Assembly: GCA_014529385.2 (NCBI GenBank)
Contig: CM043958.1
Span: forward strand, 88,138,525-88,202,524
Source: Adiantum capillus-veneris
Lineage: Eukaryota; Streptophyta; Polypodiopsida; Polypodiales; Pteridaceae
Direction of reading: 5' to 3'
Length of the DNA stretch: 64,000 bases
Part shown: positions 9,219 through 19,193 of the stretch, in pieces
Numbering within the stretch: the stretch's first letter is position 1
How the letters are laid out: the number at the start of each line of letters is the position of its first letter
Program-made: the position numbers and the translations under genes
The notes under the pieces: generated by a model
The model's input: only the letters and a program-made list of their open reading frames with translations
What the model was told of the DNA's origin: nothing
Database searches by the model: none

Positions 9219-10676
9219 TCATTCATGATCAGCAGCAGCATAGAGAGATATGAGACTCGCCGCATCACAAGTCTCCTCATCCTTCACCAACATTTCTTGC
9301 TCCACCAACAACTCATCTTGTTCCACCATCATCAATCTAGCATGATACAATTTAAGACGCAATCCATTTACCCTTGACTTATGTAGAACACCATCCAGGT
9401 TAGCCAGCTGATATGTGCCATTTGGAAAACACTCTACTACCTTGAAAGGGCCTTCCCACTTAATTTGAAACTTCTTTTGGAAGGTGTTGTCCAGCTTACT
9501 GTTGTAGCGCAAAACCAAGTCATGTTGCTTGATACCCTTACTTTTGACCTTTTCATTTAGCTTTGTCAAAGCCTTATCCTGCCTCTGCCCATAATGCTCC
9601 AAAGCGCTCATCCTATCCAACTGGACCTCTTGTAACTGCAAGAGCCTCTCTTTGAATGCATCACTAGGCGGCCCAAGCAACTTCTCTAACATCTTGACCG
9701 CAGGCAACTCTACCTCCACAGGCAATAGTGCTTCCTTTCCATACACCAAATGAAATGGAGTAAACCCTGTACCTGTCTTCACCGAAGTACGGTAAGCCCA
9801 TAATGCACTAGGCAATTCCAAATCCCAATTCTTTCCTTGGTGCTCTGTCACTTTCGAAAGAATCTGTACCAACTCACCATTGAATCTTTCATTCAAGCCA
9901 TTACACTGCGGGTAATAAGGAGTGGTATGCTGGTGCCTAATCTTCATCTTTGCACATAAAAAATCTAGCAGTTTAGCTCTAAAGCCAGGCCCCTTATCTG
10001 AAAGTAACTCCAGTGGCACCCCAAACTTGCAACATATTTATCATTACACAAATTTTGCCACATCCTTTGCAGTGATCTGTTTTTACTGCTATAGCCTCTG
10101 CCATCTAGAGAGATAGTCCACTGCGTCAAGATATAGCTTTTGCCCTGCTTGTGATAGGTAACGGGCCTATTGCATCAATCCCCCACTTTTCAAACACATC
10201 AAACGCCATAAATGGTTTTTTCGTAGCTCTGGCTTCAACACTCTCTTCCCAAATGCTTGACACCTATTGCAAGACCTACACCAATGGTGAACATCCTTGT
10301 GCAAACTAGGCCATACATACCCTCTTGCAAAATCTTATGCAAGGTGATCTTTAGAGCAAAATGGCCACCACATGCGCCTTCGTGATTCTCTTCCAAACAC
10401 TCTGTAAAGCTCCTCCCTCAAGGTACACGTCTCAACACGAGATCAGCCCCTTTCAGTATATAAGACATCACCAAAATTTGTACTGTATGCTCTACGCACA
10501 AAGCCATACTTCTTAGACTTATGAATCTCCTTTGGATGATGATTCCTGTTAGCAAAAAACTTCTCTTCTTGAGCAAACTTTCCCGACCATGATAAAGAGG
10601 TAAATTGGTCCTTAACACAAATAGCTCCCCAATCATGCCTTGAGCTGCTTCATGTGCCTCTCCATTTAGAGCACGT
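9219..10676 (-). pseudogene. pol: Element B RNase H/integrase region, frameshifted
   Basis: Continues the pol frame of 10677-14567. The integrase core C-terminal part and tail (9219-10019, 266 aa) are open and nearly identical to element A, including the second catalytic Asp and the Glu. Between about 10020 and 10760 the same region of A is recognisable, but the reading frame changes many times through single-base gains and losses, mostly in homopolymers. The first integrase Asp and the HHCC zinc site fall in this damaged stretch. Either the copy is decayed here or the consensus is poor. Confidence 0.85.
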
Positions 10677-13600
10677 TCAATGTCTGATACTCCATGCTTC
10701 AAACTTTTTTATAACGGCCTTTAATTCTGAAGCACTTATTTCTACAATGAGTGTCTTGCTCTTCCACACCCCAACACTTTGCTTCACCACTAACAAGGCA
10801 TCACCTTTTATGCTCAACCTTCGAACCCCATGCTTCAAACAAATGTGTAATCCGGCTTCCAATGTAGCATATTCAGCCTCATTGTTACTATGAGCATCCA
10901 ATTTGAACCCTCTCTTGCATACTAGCTTCCCCTCTGGATCATAAAGTGCTATACCCCCTGAAGCTGCATCATGGCTCTTTCTGTATGAACCATCAAAGAA
11001 CAACACATGTGCATTGCTGATTTGTGGCACTTCTTCAACTACCTTTCTCACCACCTCTTCCTTAACAATAAGGGGATTCTCCTTGTAGGTCAACAAATCA
11101 GCTAGGGTAGCCCTTGTACTATCTTCCACTAGAAAAGAGAACTCAAACTCTTGCAGCTCAATTACCCATTTCTTCACCACATTTGACATGTTAATACCAT
11201 TAATTAACTGTGGCAAAAAGGCATAACTCGTCAAGAAAACAAAAGGCCGTGGTAGCAAGTAATGACGAAATCGTCGACAAGCAAATATTACACTGGCCAT
11301 CACTAGCTCTACTTCCGATAACTTTCTCTCCGCTACCAACTTCACTCGGCTTGCACAATACACTGGCCTCATATAATGGCTGCCTTTCCCCTTTTGCAAT
11401 AGCATGGCTCCAATGGCATCATCCCCCACTGATGGATTTACATAAAAAACTTTCTCCCAATTAAGAGCCTGCATGGCTGACAACCCCCCTAACACCTCTT
11501 TCACCTCTTGAAACACTTCTTCACACTTGTCATCCCATTGCAATGGATCATGCTTTGCCACTTGCTGTAATGGATAAAGAAGCTGCGAAGACAATGGAAT
11601 AAACCGTGCCATGTACTTCACTTTGTGTATAAAGGTTGCCAATTGCTTCGTACTCATAGGTGATGGAAGAAGAATAATAGACTTCACCTTATCTGGATCA
11701 GCCTCAATGCCATTTTCTGACACCATATGGCCCAATAACTTCACCCTTGGCTGTGCTAGATGACATTTCTTTGGATTTAGTTGTCCTCCACATTCATCAT
11801 ATCGAGCCAATACCATCTGCAACTTCTCATGATGCTCAGCCCTACTGCTATAGACACAGAAGTCATCCATAAAAGCCTTAACACAACTACCAATGAATGG
11901 TTCCAGCACCCAATTTGCTCTTTCTTGATAGAAAGATGGTCCATTTGACAACCCAAACGGCAACACTGTGTAGCAATAGCAGCCCCATGGCGTAATAAAA
12001 GTTGTCTTTGTGCGGTCTTTAAGAGCAATCTTCAATTGAAAATAGCCTGAAAAACCATCACACACACTGTACCTCTCATAACCTGCCACTGAATCCAAGA
12101 TCTGATCGATGAATGGAAGAGGATATGGGTTCTTCTTAGTGGCTGCGTTTAAGGGCTTAAAATCTACACAAATCCTCCACTTCCCATCCTTCTTTGGACT
12201 GACTACTACTGGACTCACCCATTCTGTGGTCTCCACAGGGACTATGAACCCTGCCTTCAATAACTTGTCCACCTCTTCCCGCAAGGCTTCCATTTGCTCT
12301 TGACCCATCCTTCTTAGCCTTTGCCGCACTGGCTTAGCTCCTTCTTTCAGCTCTATATGCATCTCTTCGCCCTTGAACCCTCTGATCTCTTCATATGAAG
12401 TAATGAACAAATCAGGAAAACTAGCCAGCATGTGCAAATATATATCCTTCTCCATAGTTGAGAGGTCTCCACTGATCATTTGTGTCATCAATTCCTGCTT
12501 CTTTGACAACTCAACCTTGGTTTGCATCAGCCCTTCAATCACTTCATAAGGCCCTTCACTTTCATCTTCAACCTCATTCGCAAATGCAACTAAACCAAAC
12601 TCCTGGATTTCTTTGTCCATCAAAAGAAATGCAACATCAGCATCCTCATCACTGCTGGTAGTGCTATCACTGTCCTCATCTGTCACCGTGGAAGAGTCTT
12701 CATCACTAGACTCATACTCATCTTCATAAAGCTCCTCTAATCGTTTCCTTGTGTCCATATTATAAAGCTTCTTGGTACCTGTCTTTCCATAGAGGCTAAT
12801 CGTACCATGTCGCCAATCTTGAACAGCTCCCACTGCACGTAACCATGGTCTGCCCAGTATAATAGGATATGCTCCCAACCCTGCTGGCATCACATGAAAA
12901 TCAACCACTGCCTTTGCATCATATGCCTCCACTTCTAAGCTCTTTACAACACCCAAGCATTTTACTTTTTGATGGTTTGCCAATCTGATCCAAAAACCTG
13001 ACACCCCAGCCACTGTGAGACCCATCTTCTCAACGCATGAGTGTGTTATGACGCATATTTGGGCTCCGCCATCCACATAACCTTGTCCCAAATTTTTCCT
13101 TTTATGCCACACATCTACTATTGGACAAATGTCTGGTAGCTCGTCCATTGCCAACACCTTCACTGAACCTCTCTCTGGCTCTTTCTCCATTGGGTTAACC
13201 ATCCTCTTCCACTGTCGCTTTAGCTTAGGCACCATCTCTATAAGCTGCCCAAAAGTAACATCTGCCTTCCTGCTCGTCAGATCCTCCTTCAAGTCATAGC
13301 TTAATTGCCCATCCCCTAGTGGAAAATCTGAAACATGAAACTTTCGACGAGCTCTCCTTTTCCTCTTGGCCTTGACATCCTCGCCTTCATGGCTCTTTCC
13401 TTTCTTCTTACTAGGACCTGGGGCACTTCTTCCTTCCTTTTCCTCTGTGGTCCTCTTCCCAATAGGCATCACTAATGTATCCTCTAGCTTTGATGCCTTC
13501 TCCAAGGTGACTACACTTAGCAGTTTTGTCTTTCCCTTTTCCTCCTGGGTCAGTCCACTGGTTCCTTCGTCTCCCTTAATTTCGATGCCATAATCATTTG

Positions 13601-14567
13601 ATCTAGTTAGCACCTGTCTTGGCAATGGATACATGTCTCCCCCCATCCTTGGTGGCTTATCACATTGCGGGCTGATGTGACCCAACTCTCCACAATTATA
13701 ACATGTGGGCGTCTGCCTCCAAAACCTACTATTACTTTGTCCAGCACCATTCCTAGGTCTTTCTTCACCTCTTGGCTGATTTGCAAACCGCCCTCGACCT
13801 CGATTATTTCCCACTTGACCTAGCATGTTTAGGCTGAGATTCTTCATCAGATCAACCACTTGCCTCATGTCTTGCCTTAGGCCATCATCTTGCACTGATG
13901 TAGTGACCACTGCTGGCATAACCTGAGTAGTAACAGGAACCACTGGTTCATGATGAACCCCTGACATGCGCCCTTGTAAAGACTCTATAGGCTGAAATTC
14001 AGACCTCATTGGCAAAGACTCCACCCCTAACTGGCTCATTTTCCTCAGCTTCCACTCTTTGTTCCTTGCTACCTCTAGTGCATCTTCATATGTCCTAGGC
14101 TTCTTTAGCTCTACTCTCCAACGTATATTCTCCCAAAGACCAGCCAAGAACCTGTCCTTCTTCATCATGTCAGGCGGGGGTACCTGTGGTGCTAAAGCCT
14201 TGCACATTCGCTCCCATGCCAATGAAAACTTACGTATGTACGCATCTACTGGCTCACCTTCCTTTTGCACCAAAGCCTGTACTTCTTGCCACACTTTGTC
14301 AGGGTCTTCTATCTTCACAAACTCCACTTCCAATCCATGCCTTAGATTGTCCCAACTCAATCTTATAGGTGGATCAGCCATACGCAACTCCTCTTCAAAT
14401 GCTTTGGACCAAGCTCGTGCATCACTCTTCAAACAAATTTGGAGAAGGCGTAACATTTGCGTAGGGTCATGAATCTGGTTGCTAATGCAGGCAACCTCCA
14501 TCTTTTCCAAAAATTCTTCCACATCTTCATCACTTCTTCCATGAAACTCGGGATAAGAGAAAGCCAT
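10677..14567 (-). CDS. gag-pol: Element B gag-pol, open through reverse transcriptase
   Basis: Start chosen at the ATG at 14567 (MAFSYPEFHGRSDED), which matches element A; the frame is open 57 bases further upstream. Domains in order: capsid gag, zinc knuckle CYNCGELGHISPQC, protease with VDGGAQ, reverse transcriptase with FMDDF, degenerate retroviral RNase H (YVNPS), and most of the second RNase H (FFDGSY, NNEAEY, GDALLV). Unlike A there is no early stop in gag (CGA retained). The frame is lost within the second RNase H near 10720, so a complete integrase is not encoded in frame. The FMDDF motif differs from FMDDV in A. Confidence 0.9.
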   Translation of the reverse strand: MAFSYPEFHGRSDEDVEEFLEKMEVACISNQIHDPTQMLRLLQICLKSDARAWSKAFEEELRMADPPIRLSWDNLRHGLEVEFVKIEDPDKVWQEVQALVQKEGEPVDAYIRKFSLAWERMCKALAPQVPPPDMMKKDRFLAGLWENIRWRVELKKPRTYEDALEVARNKEWKLRKMSQLGVESLPMRSEFQPIESLQGRMSGVHHEPVVPVTTQVMPAVVTTSVQDDGLRQDMRQVVDLMKNLSLNMLGQVGNNRGRGRFANQPRGEERPRNGAGQSNSRFWRQTPTCYNCGELGHISPQCDKPPRMGGDMYPLPRQVLTRSNDYGIEIKGDEGTSGLTQEEKGKTKLLSVVTLEKASKLEDTLVMPIGKRTTEEKEGRSAPGPSKKKGKSHEGEDVKAKRKRRARRKFHVSDFPLGDGQLSYDLKEDLTSRKADVTFGQLIEMVPKLKRQWKRMVNPMEKEPERGSVKVLAMDELPDICPIVDVWHKRKNLGQGYVDGGAQICVITHSCVEKMGLTVAGVSGFWIRLANHQKVKCLGVVKSLEVEAYDAKAVVDFHVMPAGLGAYPIILGRPWLRAVGAVQDWRHGTISLYGKTGTKKLYNMDTRKRLEELYEDEYESSDEDSSTVTDEDSDSTTSSDEDADVAFLLMDKEIQEFGLVAFANEVEDESEGPYEVIEGLMQTKVELSKKQELMTQMISGDLSTMEKDIYLHMLASFPDLFITSYEEIRGFKGEEMHIELKEGAKPVRQRLRRMGQEQMEALREEVDKLLKAGFIVPVETTEWVSPVVVSPKKDGKWRICVDFKPLNAATKKNPYPLPFIDQILDSVAGYERYSVCDGFSGYFQLKIALKDRTKTTFITPWGCYCYTVLPFGLSNGPSFYQERANWVLEPFIGSCVKAFMDDFCVYSSRAEHHEKLQMVLARYDECGGQLNPKKCHLAQPRVKLLGHMVSENGIEADPDKVKSIILLPSPMSTKQLATFIHKVKYMARFIPLSSQLLYPLQQVAKHDPLQWDDKCEEVFQEVKEVLGGLSAMQALNWEKVFYVNPSVGDDAIGAMLLQKGKGSHYMRPVYCASRVKLVAERKLSEVELVMASVIFACRRFRHYLLPRPFVFLTSYAFLPQLINGINMSNVVKKWVIELQEFEFSFLVEDSTRATLADLLTYKENPLIVKEEVVRKVVEEVPQISNAHVLFFDGSYRKSHDAASGGIALYDPEGKLVCKRGFKLDAHSNNEAEYATLEAGLHICLKHGVRRLSIKGDALLVVKQSVGVWKSKTLIVEISASELKAVIKKFEAWSIRH

Positions 14568-14669
14568 GGCTACCCAAATTATGATGCTTTGAGAACCCCT
14601 TCGAACACACGTGCAAGAACCCAAAACTTTTCACTTCCCAATCCCTAGAAACTTCAATGGAGCTCAACT

Positions 14670-14888
14670 TTAGATAAGGACAAACACATGCACATCAAAT
14701 GAGTTTTCATAGTTGATCATCGGAATTACAACAGGCAAAGGACATTCCAGGATCTCTCTCAATCTTCTTGGCCCAAACATAAAGACTATGCGCTGCTGGA
14801 AAAAGATCTTCCTGGACACATGAACATTAATCTGAATTCTTTGAGTTAAATGAAATGGAGTGAATTGAGGGCCATTTTGATCATCCAT
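14670..14888 (-). CDS. Conserved small ORF upstream of gag (element B)
   Basis: The 72-codon ORF equivalent to 2118-2336 of element A, with an identical predicted product and the same place ahead of gag. Only synonymous base differences separate the two copies. It is not recognised as a known domain. Element C carries a version with an internal stop (CAG to TAG), consistent with C being dead. Confidence 0.55.
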   Translation of the reverse strand: MDDQNGPQFTPFHLTQRIQINVHVSRKIFFQQRIVFMFGPRRLREILECPLPVVIPMINYENSFDVHVFVLI

Positions 14889-14911
14889 TAAAGCCAACCA
14901 TGAAGCTCCCA

Positions 14912-15607
14912 AGAAGGCACACCTGACTCAACCTCTGATTTTGCCAAAATTTCAGCAGCATAACAGCATAAATGGCTCAAAATACCAAAAAACCAACCAT
15001 CATAACTTGGGAAAATTTCGACAGAGTTTCCCCAGAAGTAGAGCAGTAGGAACCCAAAATATAGACTGTCTATGTATGCATAAACTGTCAACAATAGAAT
15101 CCGAGCATCAAGTAGGACTCACTAGTACATAGCCTATGGCGAGGTCACGAAAAGGGTGCTCCAGCTACCTGTATCACCGAAAGGATCTCCACATTTGAGA
15201 ATCCCCCAGCTCAATAAAAACCTCACGCTATCGACCCTCACACGAAAGCTAATGCAAATCGCGTATAGTCAAGTCTCAGAAATGACTATCTTCCAGACCA
15301 AGTCTCAGAAATGGCTGGGACTGCCAAATAAAACCATATATGGCTCCACAAAGGCGTACAATGGCAGTTTCCACAAGTAACATACAATCCAACAGACAAT
15401 GCGCTCACATAGGCGCCAAGTGATGCATTCCCACAACAACTGCAAGTGACATCATTGCTAGTATATCACTGTACTCCAGCTACCTGTACCTGTGTGAATC
15501 ACCTGTACCTGTACCTGTCCCTGTAACCTGTAACCTGTAACCTGTAATCTGCAATCCCGAAACTCGAAGCTCAAAGCTCGAAGCAGAAGGTACTCGAAGA
15601 AGATCCT
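14912..15607 (-). other. Element B leader
   Basis: Non-coding leader between primer site and small ORF, homologous to 1381-2117 but visibly more diverged than the coding parts. The short GGTTACA/GGTACA units sit next to the primer site, at about 15479-15545. Confidence 0.7.
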
Positions 15608-15621
15608 CCGTGGGGGCGCCA
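15608..15621 (-). other. Primer binding site of element B
   Basis: On the minus strand TGGCGCCCCCACGG begins 6 bp after the 5' LTR end. Same site as in A with C in place of T at the fourth base. The tRNA was not identified. Confidence 0.65.
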
Positions 15622-15627
15622 AAAGAA

Positions 15628-16772
15628 TGTGAGCGGGATGAAAACACACACAGCGCCTCTATAACGACCCGACACACACTCTTGGAAAGATACACACACA
15701 CACTATGGGGCACCACTCGGCTTACACAACACACCTGGCCGAGACAGGGAACACACCTCTGGAGTGAGAGGAGAGAGACTATCCACTTGCCCACTCCACA
15801 CAGACACACACATACACACACACACACCCAAAAAACTCAGCTCAAAAGAGGAGAATTTCTGATGTTTAGATACAAATGAGCTTGGGCCAACACCAATGGG
15901 GCAAACAGCTCACACAATATGGGTAAAAGATACCAGATACAATCACAAACTAGAGCAGAAACTTCGCTCATAGGAGAAACTTACACAGAAAAACAGCAGG
16001 AAAAGAGTGAGGAATTTGGCAAAATGGACAGCGCCATCGCGTCCGAAACGGCCCAAAACCCCAGTCTACAATGTCAAAGTGCTCAAATCCGACCTCGGAT
16101 GAGCAGTTTAGGGCCAAAACAGGCTCCAAAATGGGCAAAAACACACCTGCGGCTGTTCCTCCTCTCTTCTCCACGTTTTTTCTGGTCTTCTCTCAGTTTT
16201 TTTCAGTTCCCACACTTAGCTTTATTAGTTGGGCACCCTTGGCCTTTTAGATGACCTCAAACGGACCCCGAACAGGCCAAAAACTGACCTCGCAGTGCAT
16301 AGTTGTCACCTTTTTGCATCATTCGCACACCTGGCACTCAGCTTTTTTCCAATAATGCATCTCGCCACCACGTGAAGTGGCCCCAAAGAAAGGTCCTCAT
16401 GATGACCTTTCTGCATAATTCTCACAAGCAAACACCCACGTTGTGTCCGTCCTCATCTGCGTGCAAATATTGACCTCGTTCGCCCTCCTGACGCCACTAG
16501 ATGCCATCTGACGCACCTGCTGACCTCACGTCGTCGGCCCGCGGATAGCTTCCTCGAGAAGTTTTACGCGCTACCAACTCCTCCTTATTGTAGAAAAACA
16601 CAATGGTACTAGTAACGATGAAAATCGATGCACTATGTACATGGTGTCCTACCTGTACACATGTGGGCCCCACGTAACCACCTGGCTCTGGAAAATGGGC
16701 AATACTTTATTTGATGCACCATGCATGGGTATGTACATATGCGCAATCCCTTGCTCCAAAAAACTCCTGACA
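15628..16772 (-). repeat. Element B 5' LTR
   Basis: 1145 bp; on the minus strand it begins TGTCAGGAG and ends CTCACA. It provides the full LTR reference for this family. It includes a CA/GT microsatellite block (15689-15830 on the plus strand) that is expanded in other copies. Confidence 0.95.
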
Positions 16773-17464
16773 ACGTGAGGTCAGCAGGTGCGTCAGATGG
16801 CATCTAGTGGCGTAAGGAGGGCGAACAAGGTCAATATTTGCACGCGGATGAGGACGGACACAACGTGGGTGTTTTCTTATGAGAGTTATGCAGAAAGGTC
16901 ATCATTAGGACCACTTTCTGGGGCCACTTCACGTGGTGGCAAGATGCATTATTGGAAAAAAGCTGAGTGCCCGGTGTGCGAATGATGCAAAAAGGTGACA
17001 ACTATGCACTGCGAGGTCAGTGGCCTGTTCGGGGTCCGTTTGAGGTCATCTAAAAGGCTAAGGGTGCCCAACTAAAAAAGCTAAGTGTGGAAACTGAAAA
17101 AATAGAGAGAAGACCAGAAAAAACGTGGAGAAGAGAGGAGGAACAGCCGCAGGTGTGTTTTTGGTGTTTTTGGAGCCTGTTTTGGCCGTAAACTACTCAT
17201 CCGAGGTCGGATTTGAGCACTTTGACATTGTAGACTGGGGTTTTGGGCCGTTCCGGACGCGATGGCGCTGTCCATTTTGCCAAATTTCTCCCTCTTTTTT
17301 TGCTGTTTTGGCTGTGTAAGTTTCTCCTATGAGCGAAGTTTCTGCTCCAGTTTGTGATTGTATCTGGCTTATTTTACCCATACTGTGTGAGCTATTTTCC
17401 CCATTGGTGTTGGCCCAAGCTCATTTGTATCTAAACATCAGAAGTTCTCCTCTTTTGAGCTGAG

Positions 17465-17502
<38 letters not shown>

Positions 17503-17676
17503 AGTGGGAAAGTGGATAGTCTCTCTCCTCTCGCTCCATCGGTGTGTTCCCTGTCTCGGCCAGGTGTGTTGTGTAAGCTGAGTGGTGCCCCATAGTGTGT
17601 GTGTGTGTGTGTATCTTCCCAAGAGTGTGTGTCGGGTCGTTATAGAAGCGCTATGTGTGTTTTCATCCCACTCACA
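16773..17676 (+). repeat. Element A 3' LTR, second part
   Basis: Resumes at ACGTGAGGTC exactly where 8046 stopped, and ends CTCACA at 17676. It contains an expanded (GT)17 tract at about 17467-17501. The sequence after 17676 is unrelated tandem repeat. Confidence 0.92.
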
Positions 17677-18890
17677 ACGCAAATGTACTTCAAAAACGGC
17701 TTGTGTACTTAAAAGACGCAAACAAACTTTCACAAACAAAGTAAAATAATACAAGCGGACTTCAATAATGCAAATAGACTTCAAAACCAGCTTGTTTACT
17801 TAAAAAACACAAATAGACTTCAACAAACAAAGTAAGATAATATAAATAGACTTCAAAAATGCAAACGGATTCAAAAACCGCAAGTTATTTTGCGGTCTGT
17901 TGAGGATCAGTCTGTATTAGATCAATCCATTTAAGTAATCCACATTTACTAGATTATAATTTGTATTGGATCTATATACACGTATTAATTGTCATGTAGA
18001 CATGGGTATGTACTTGTCTCAAACCCTTGAATATAGACATTGACCAATAAAGATGAGATTATTGACCGATGGTCCTTATGTCCGTGCATCCCTAGACCGA
18101 GGTGTGCGGGGATATGGCATGGCTAGAGAATGTGAGGTAGTTAGAGCTAGCAACAAATGGTAGAAAAAATACAAACAGATTTAAAAAACGCAAACAGACT
18201 TCAGAAACGGATTGTGTACATCAAAAACACAAACAACCTTTGACAAACAAAGTAAAATAATGCAAACAGACTTCAATAACGTAAATAGACTTTAGAAATG
18301 CAAATGGATTCCAAAAACACAAATGATCTTCAAAAATAGCAGCTTGTTGATGATCCGTTCGTGTTGAATCTGTCCATTTAAGCAATCCATATGTACTAGA
18401 TTTGGGTTTATACTAGATCTACGTACATGCATTGTCATGTAACCATGGGTGTGTACTTATGTCGAACCCTCAAATATAGGCATTGACCAATGAAGACAAG
18501 ATTATTACCTGATGGTCCTGATCTCCATGAACCTCTAGACCAAGGTGTGTGGGGATGAGACATGGCTAGAGAATGTGAGGTAGTTAGAGCTAGCGACAAA
18601 TGGTAGAAAAAATACAAACGGGATTTAGAAATGCAAACGGACTTGAAAAACGTCTTGTGTACTTAAAAAAAACAAACGCACTTTGGCAAACAAAGAATGG
18701 ACTTCAATAATGCAAAAATATTTTAGAAACGCAAATGGATTCCAAAAATGCAAATGATTATAAAAAATGGTAGTCTGTTGAGGATTGGTCTATTTAAGCA
18801 ATCTGCATGTACTAGATTAGGGTTTATACTGGATCTACGTACATGCATTGTCATGTAGACACAGGTGTGTACTTATAACAAGAGTGATTT
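17677..18890. repeat. ~440-bp tandem repeat with ~20-bp subrepeats
   Basis: The phrase GCTAGAGAATGTGAGGTAG occurs near 18122 and 18566 (444 bp apart). ATTGTCATGTA occurs near 17987, 18430 and 18848. There are two full units and a partial third, diverged by roughly a fifth. Half of each unit consists of degenerate ~20-bp subunits built on GCAAACAGACTTCAA. The subunits resemble subterminal repeats of CACTA transposons and a CACTA remnant follows, but no CACTA terminus was found, so a plain tandem repeat is equally possible. No gene seen. Confidence 0.7.
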
Positions 18891-19193
18891 GTTCATTTAT
18901 TGCATCATTGGTAGACAAAGTATGGATGATAGGATGGTGTGTCCTTGTGCATGATGTAAGCATTAGATATCTCAAAAATGAAAAACCTACGACCAACACA
19001 TACGCAATAACGGTCTCTTTCTCATAGCAAAACTACAAGATCTGTGTTATCGACCTCATGGTCCGAAGGCTATAGATAAAACCTTGCAAGTAAATGTTAC
19101 TCCAATTTCTTCACAAAGAGGTGATTATCAAAAGAACAGCCATCGACAGAGTCTACCTCACCAATACTTGATTCCACATTCCAAAAAGTTGAG

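Larger units (their letters stand above)
8047..16772 (-). mobile_element. Ty3 Tat-like element B nested in the 3' LTR of A
   Basis: Full-length element of the A family in opposite orientation, 8726 bp. 3' LTR 8047-9190, 5' LTR 15628-16772, both TG...CA. The 4 bases ACGT on each side (8043-8046 and 16773-16776) are the likely target duplication. Hand comparison of the LTRs finds about 11 substitutions and one 1-base indel (about 1%), so B is younger than A. The internal region runs primer site, leader, small ORF, gag-pol, purine tract. Gag through reverse transcriptase is open, but the RNase H-integrase part is interrupted by many small indels. Confidence 0.95.
775..17676 (+). mobile_element. 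Ty3 Tat-like LTR retrotransposon A, split by element B
   Basis: Order on the + strand: 5'-truncated LTR (775-1356), primer binding site (from 1363), ~1-kb leader with a small ORF, gag-pol (2421-7772), purine-rich tract (about 7781-7793), 3' LTR (7801-8046 plus 16773-17676). Element B occupies 8047-16772 inside the 3' LTR. The two A LTRs differ at roughly 11 positions over ~580 comparable bases (about 1.8% by hand count). No target duplication can be tested because the 5' LTR is truncated. Gag has a nonsense codon, so A is not autonomous as it stands, but the pol frame is open to the end. Confidence 0.93.

Noticed and set aside
775-17676. Possibility that A and B form a hairpin-type inverted duplication by genome rearrangement
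   Set aside because: Each has its own LTRs, and the A LTR is split at a 4-bp duplication, so insertion explains the inverted arrangement.
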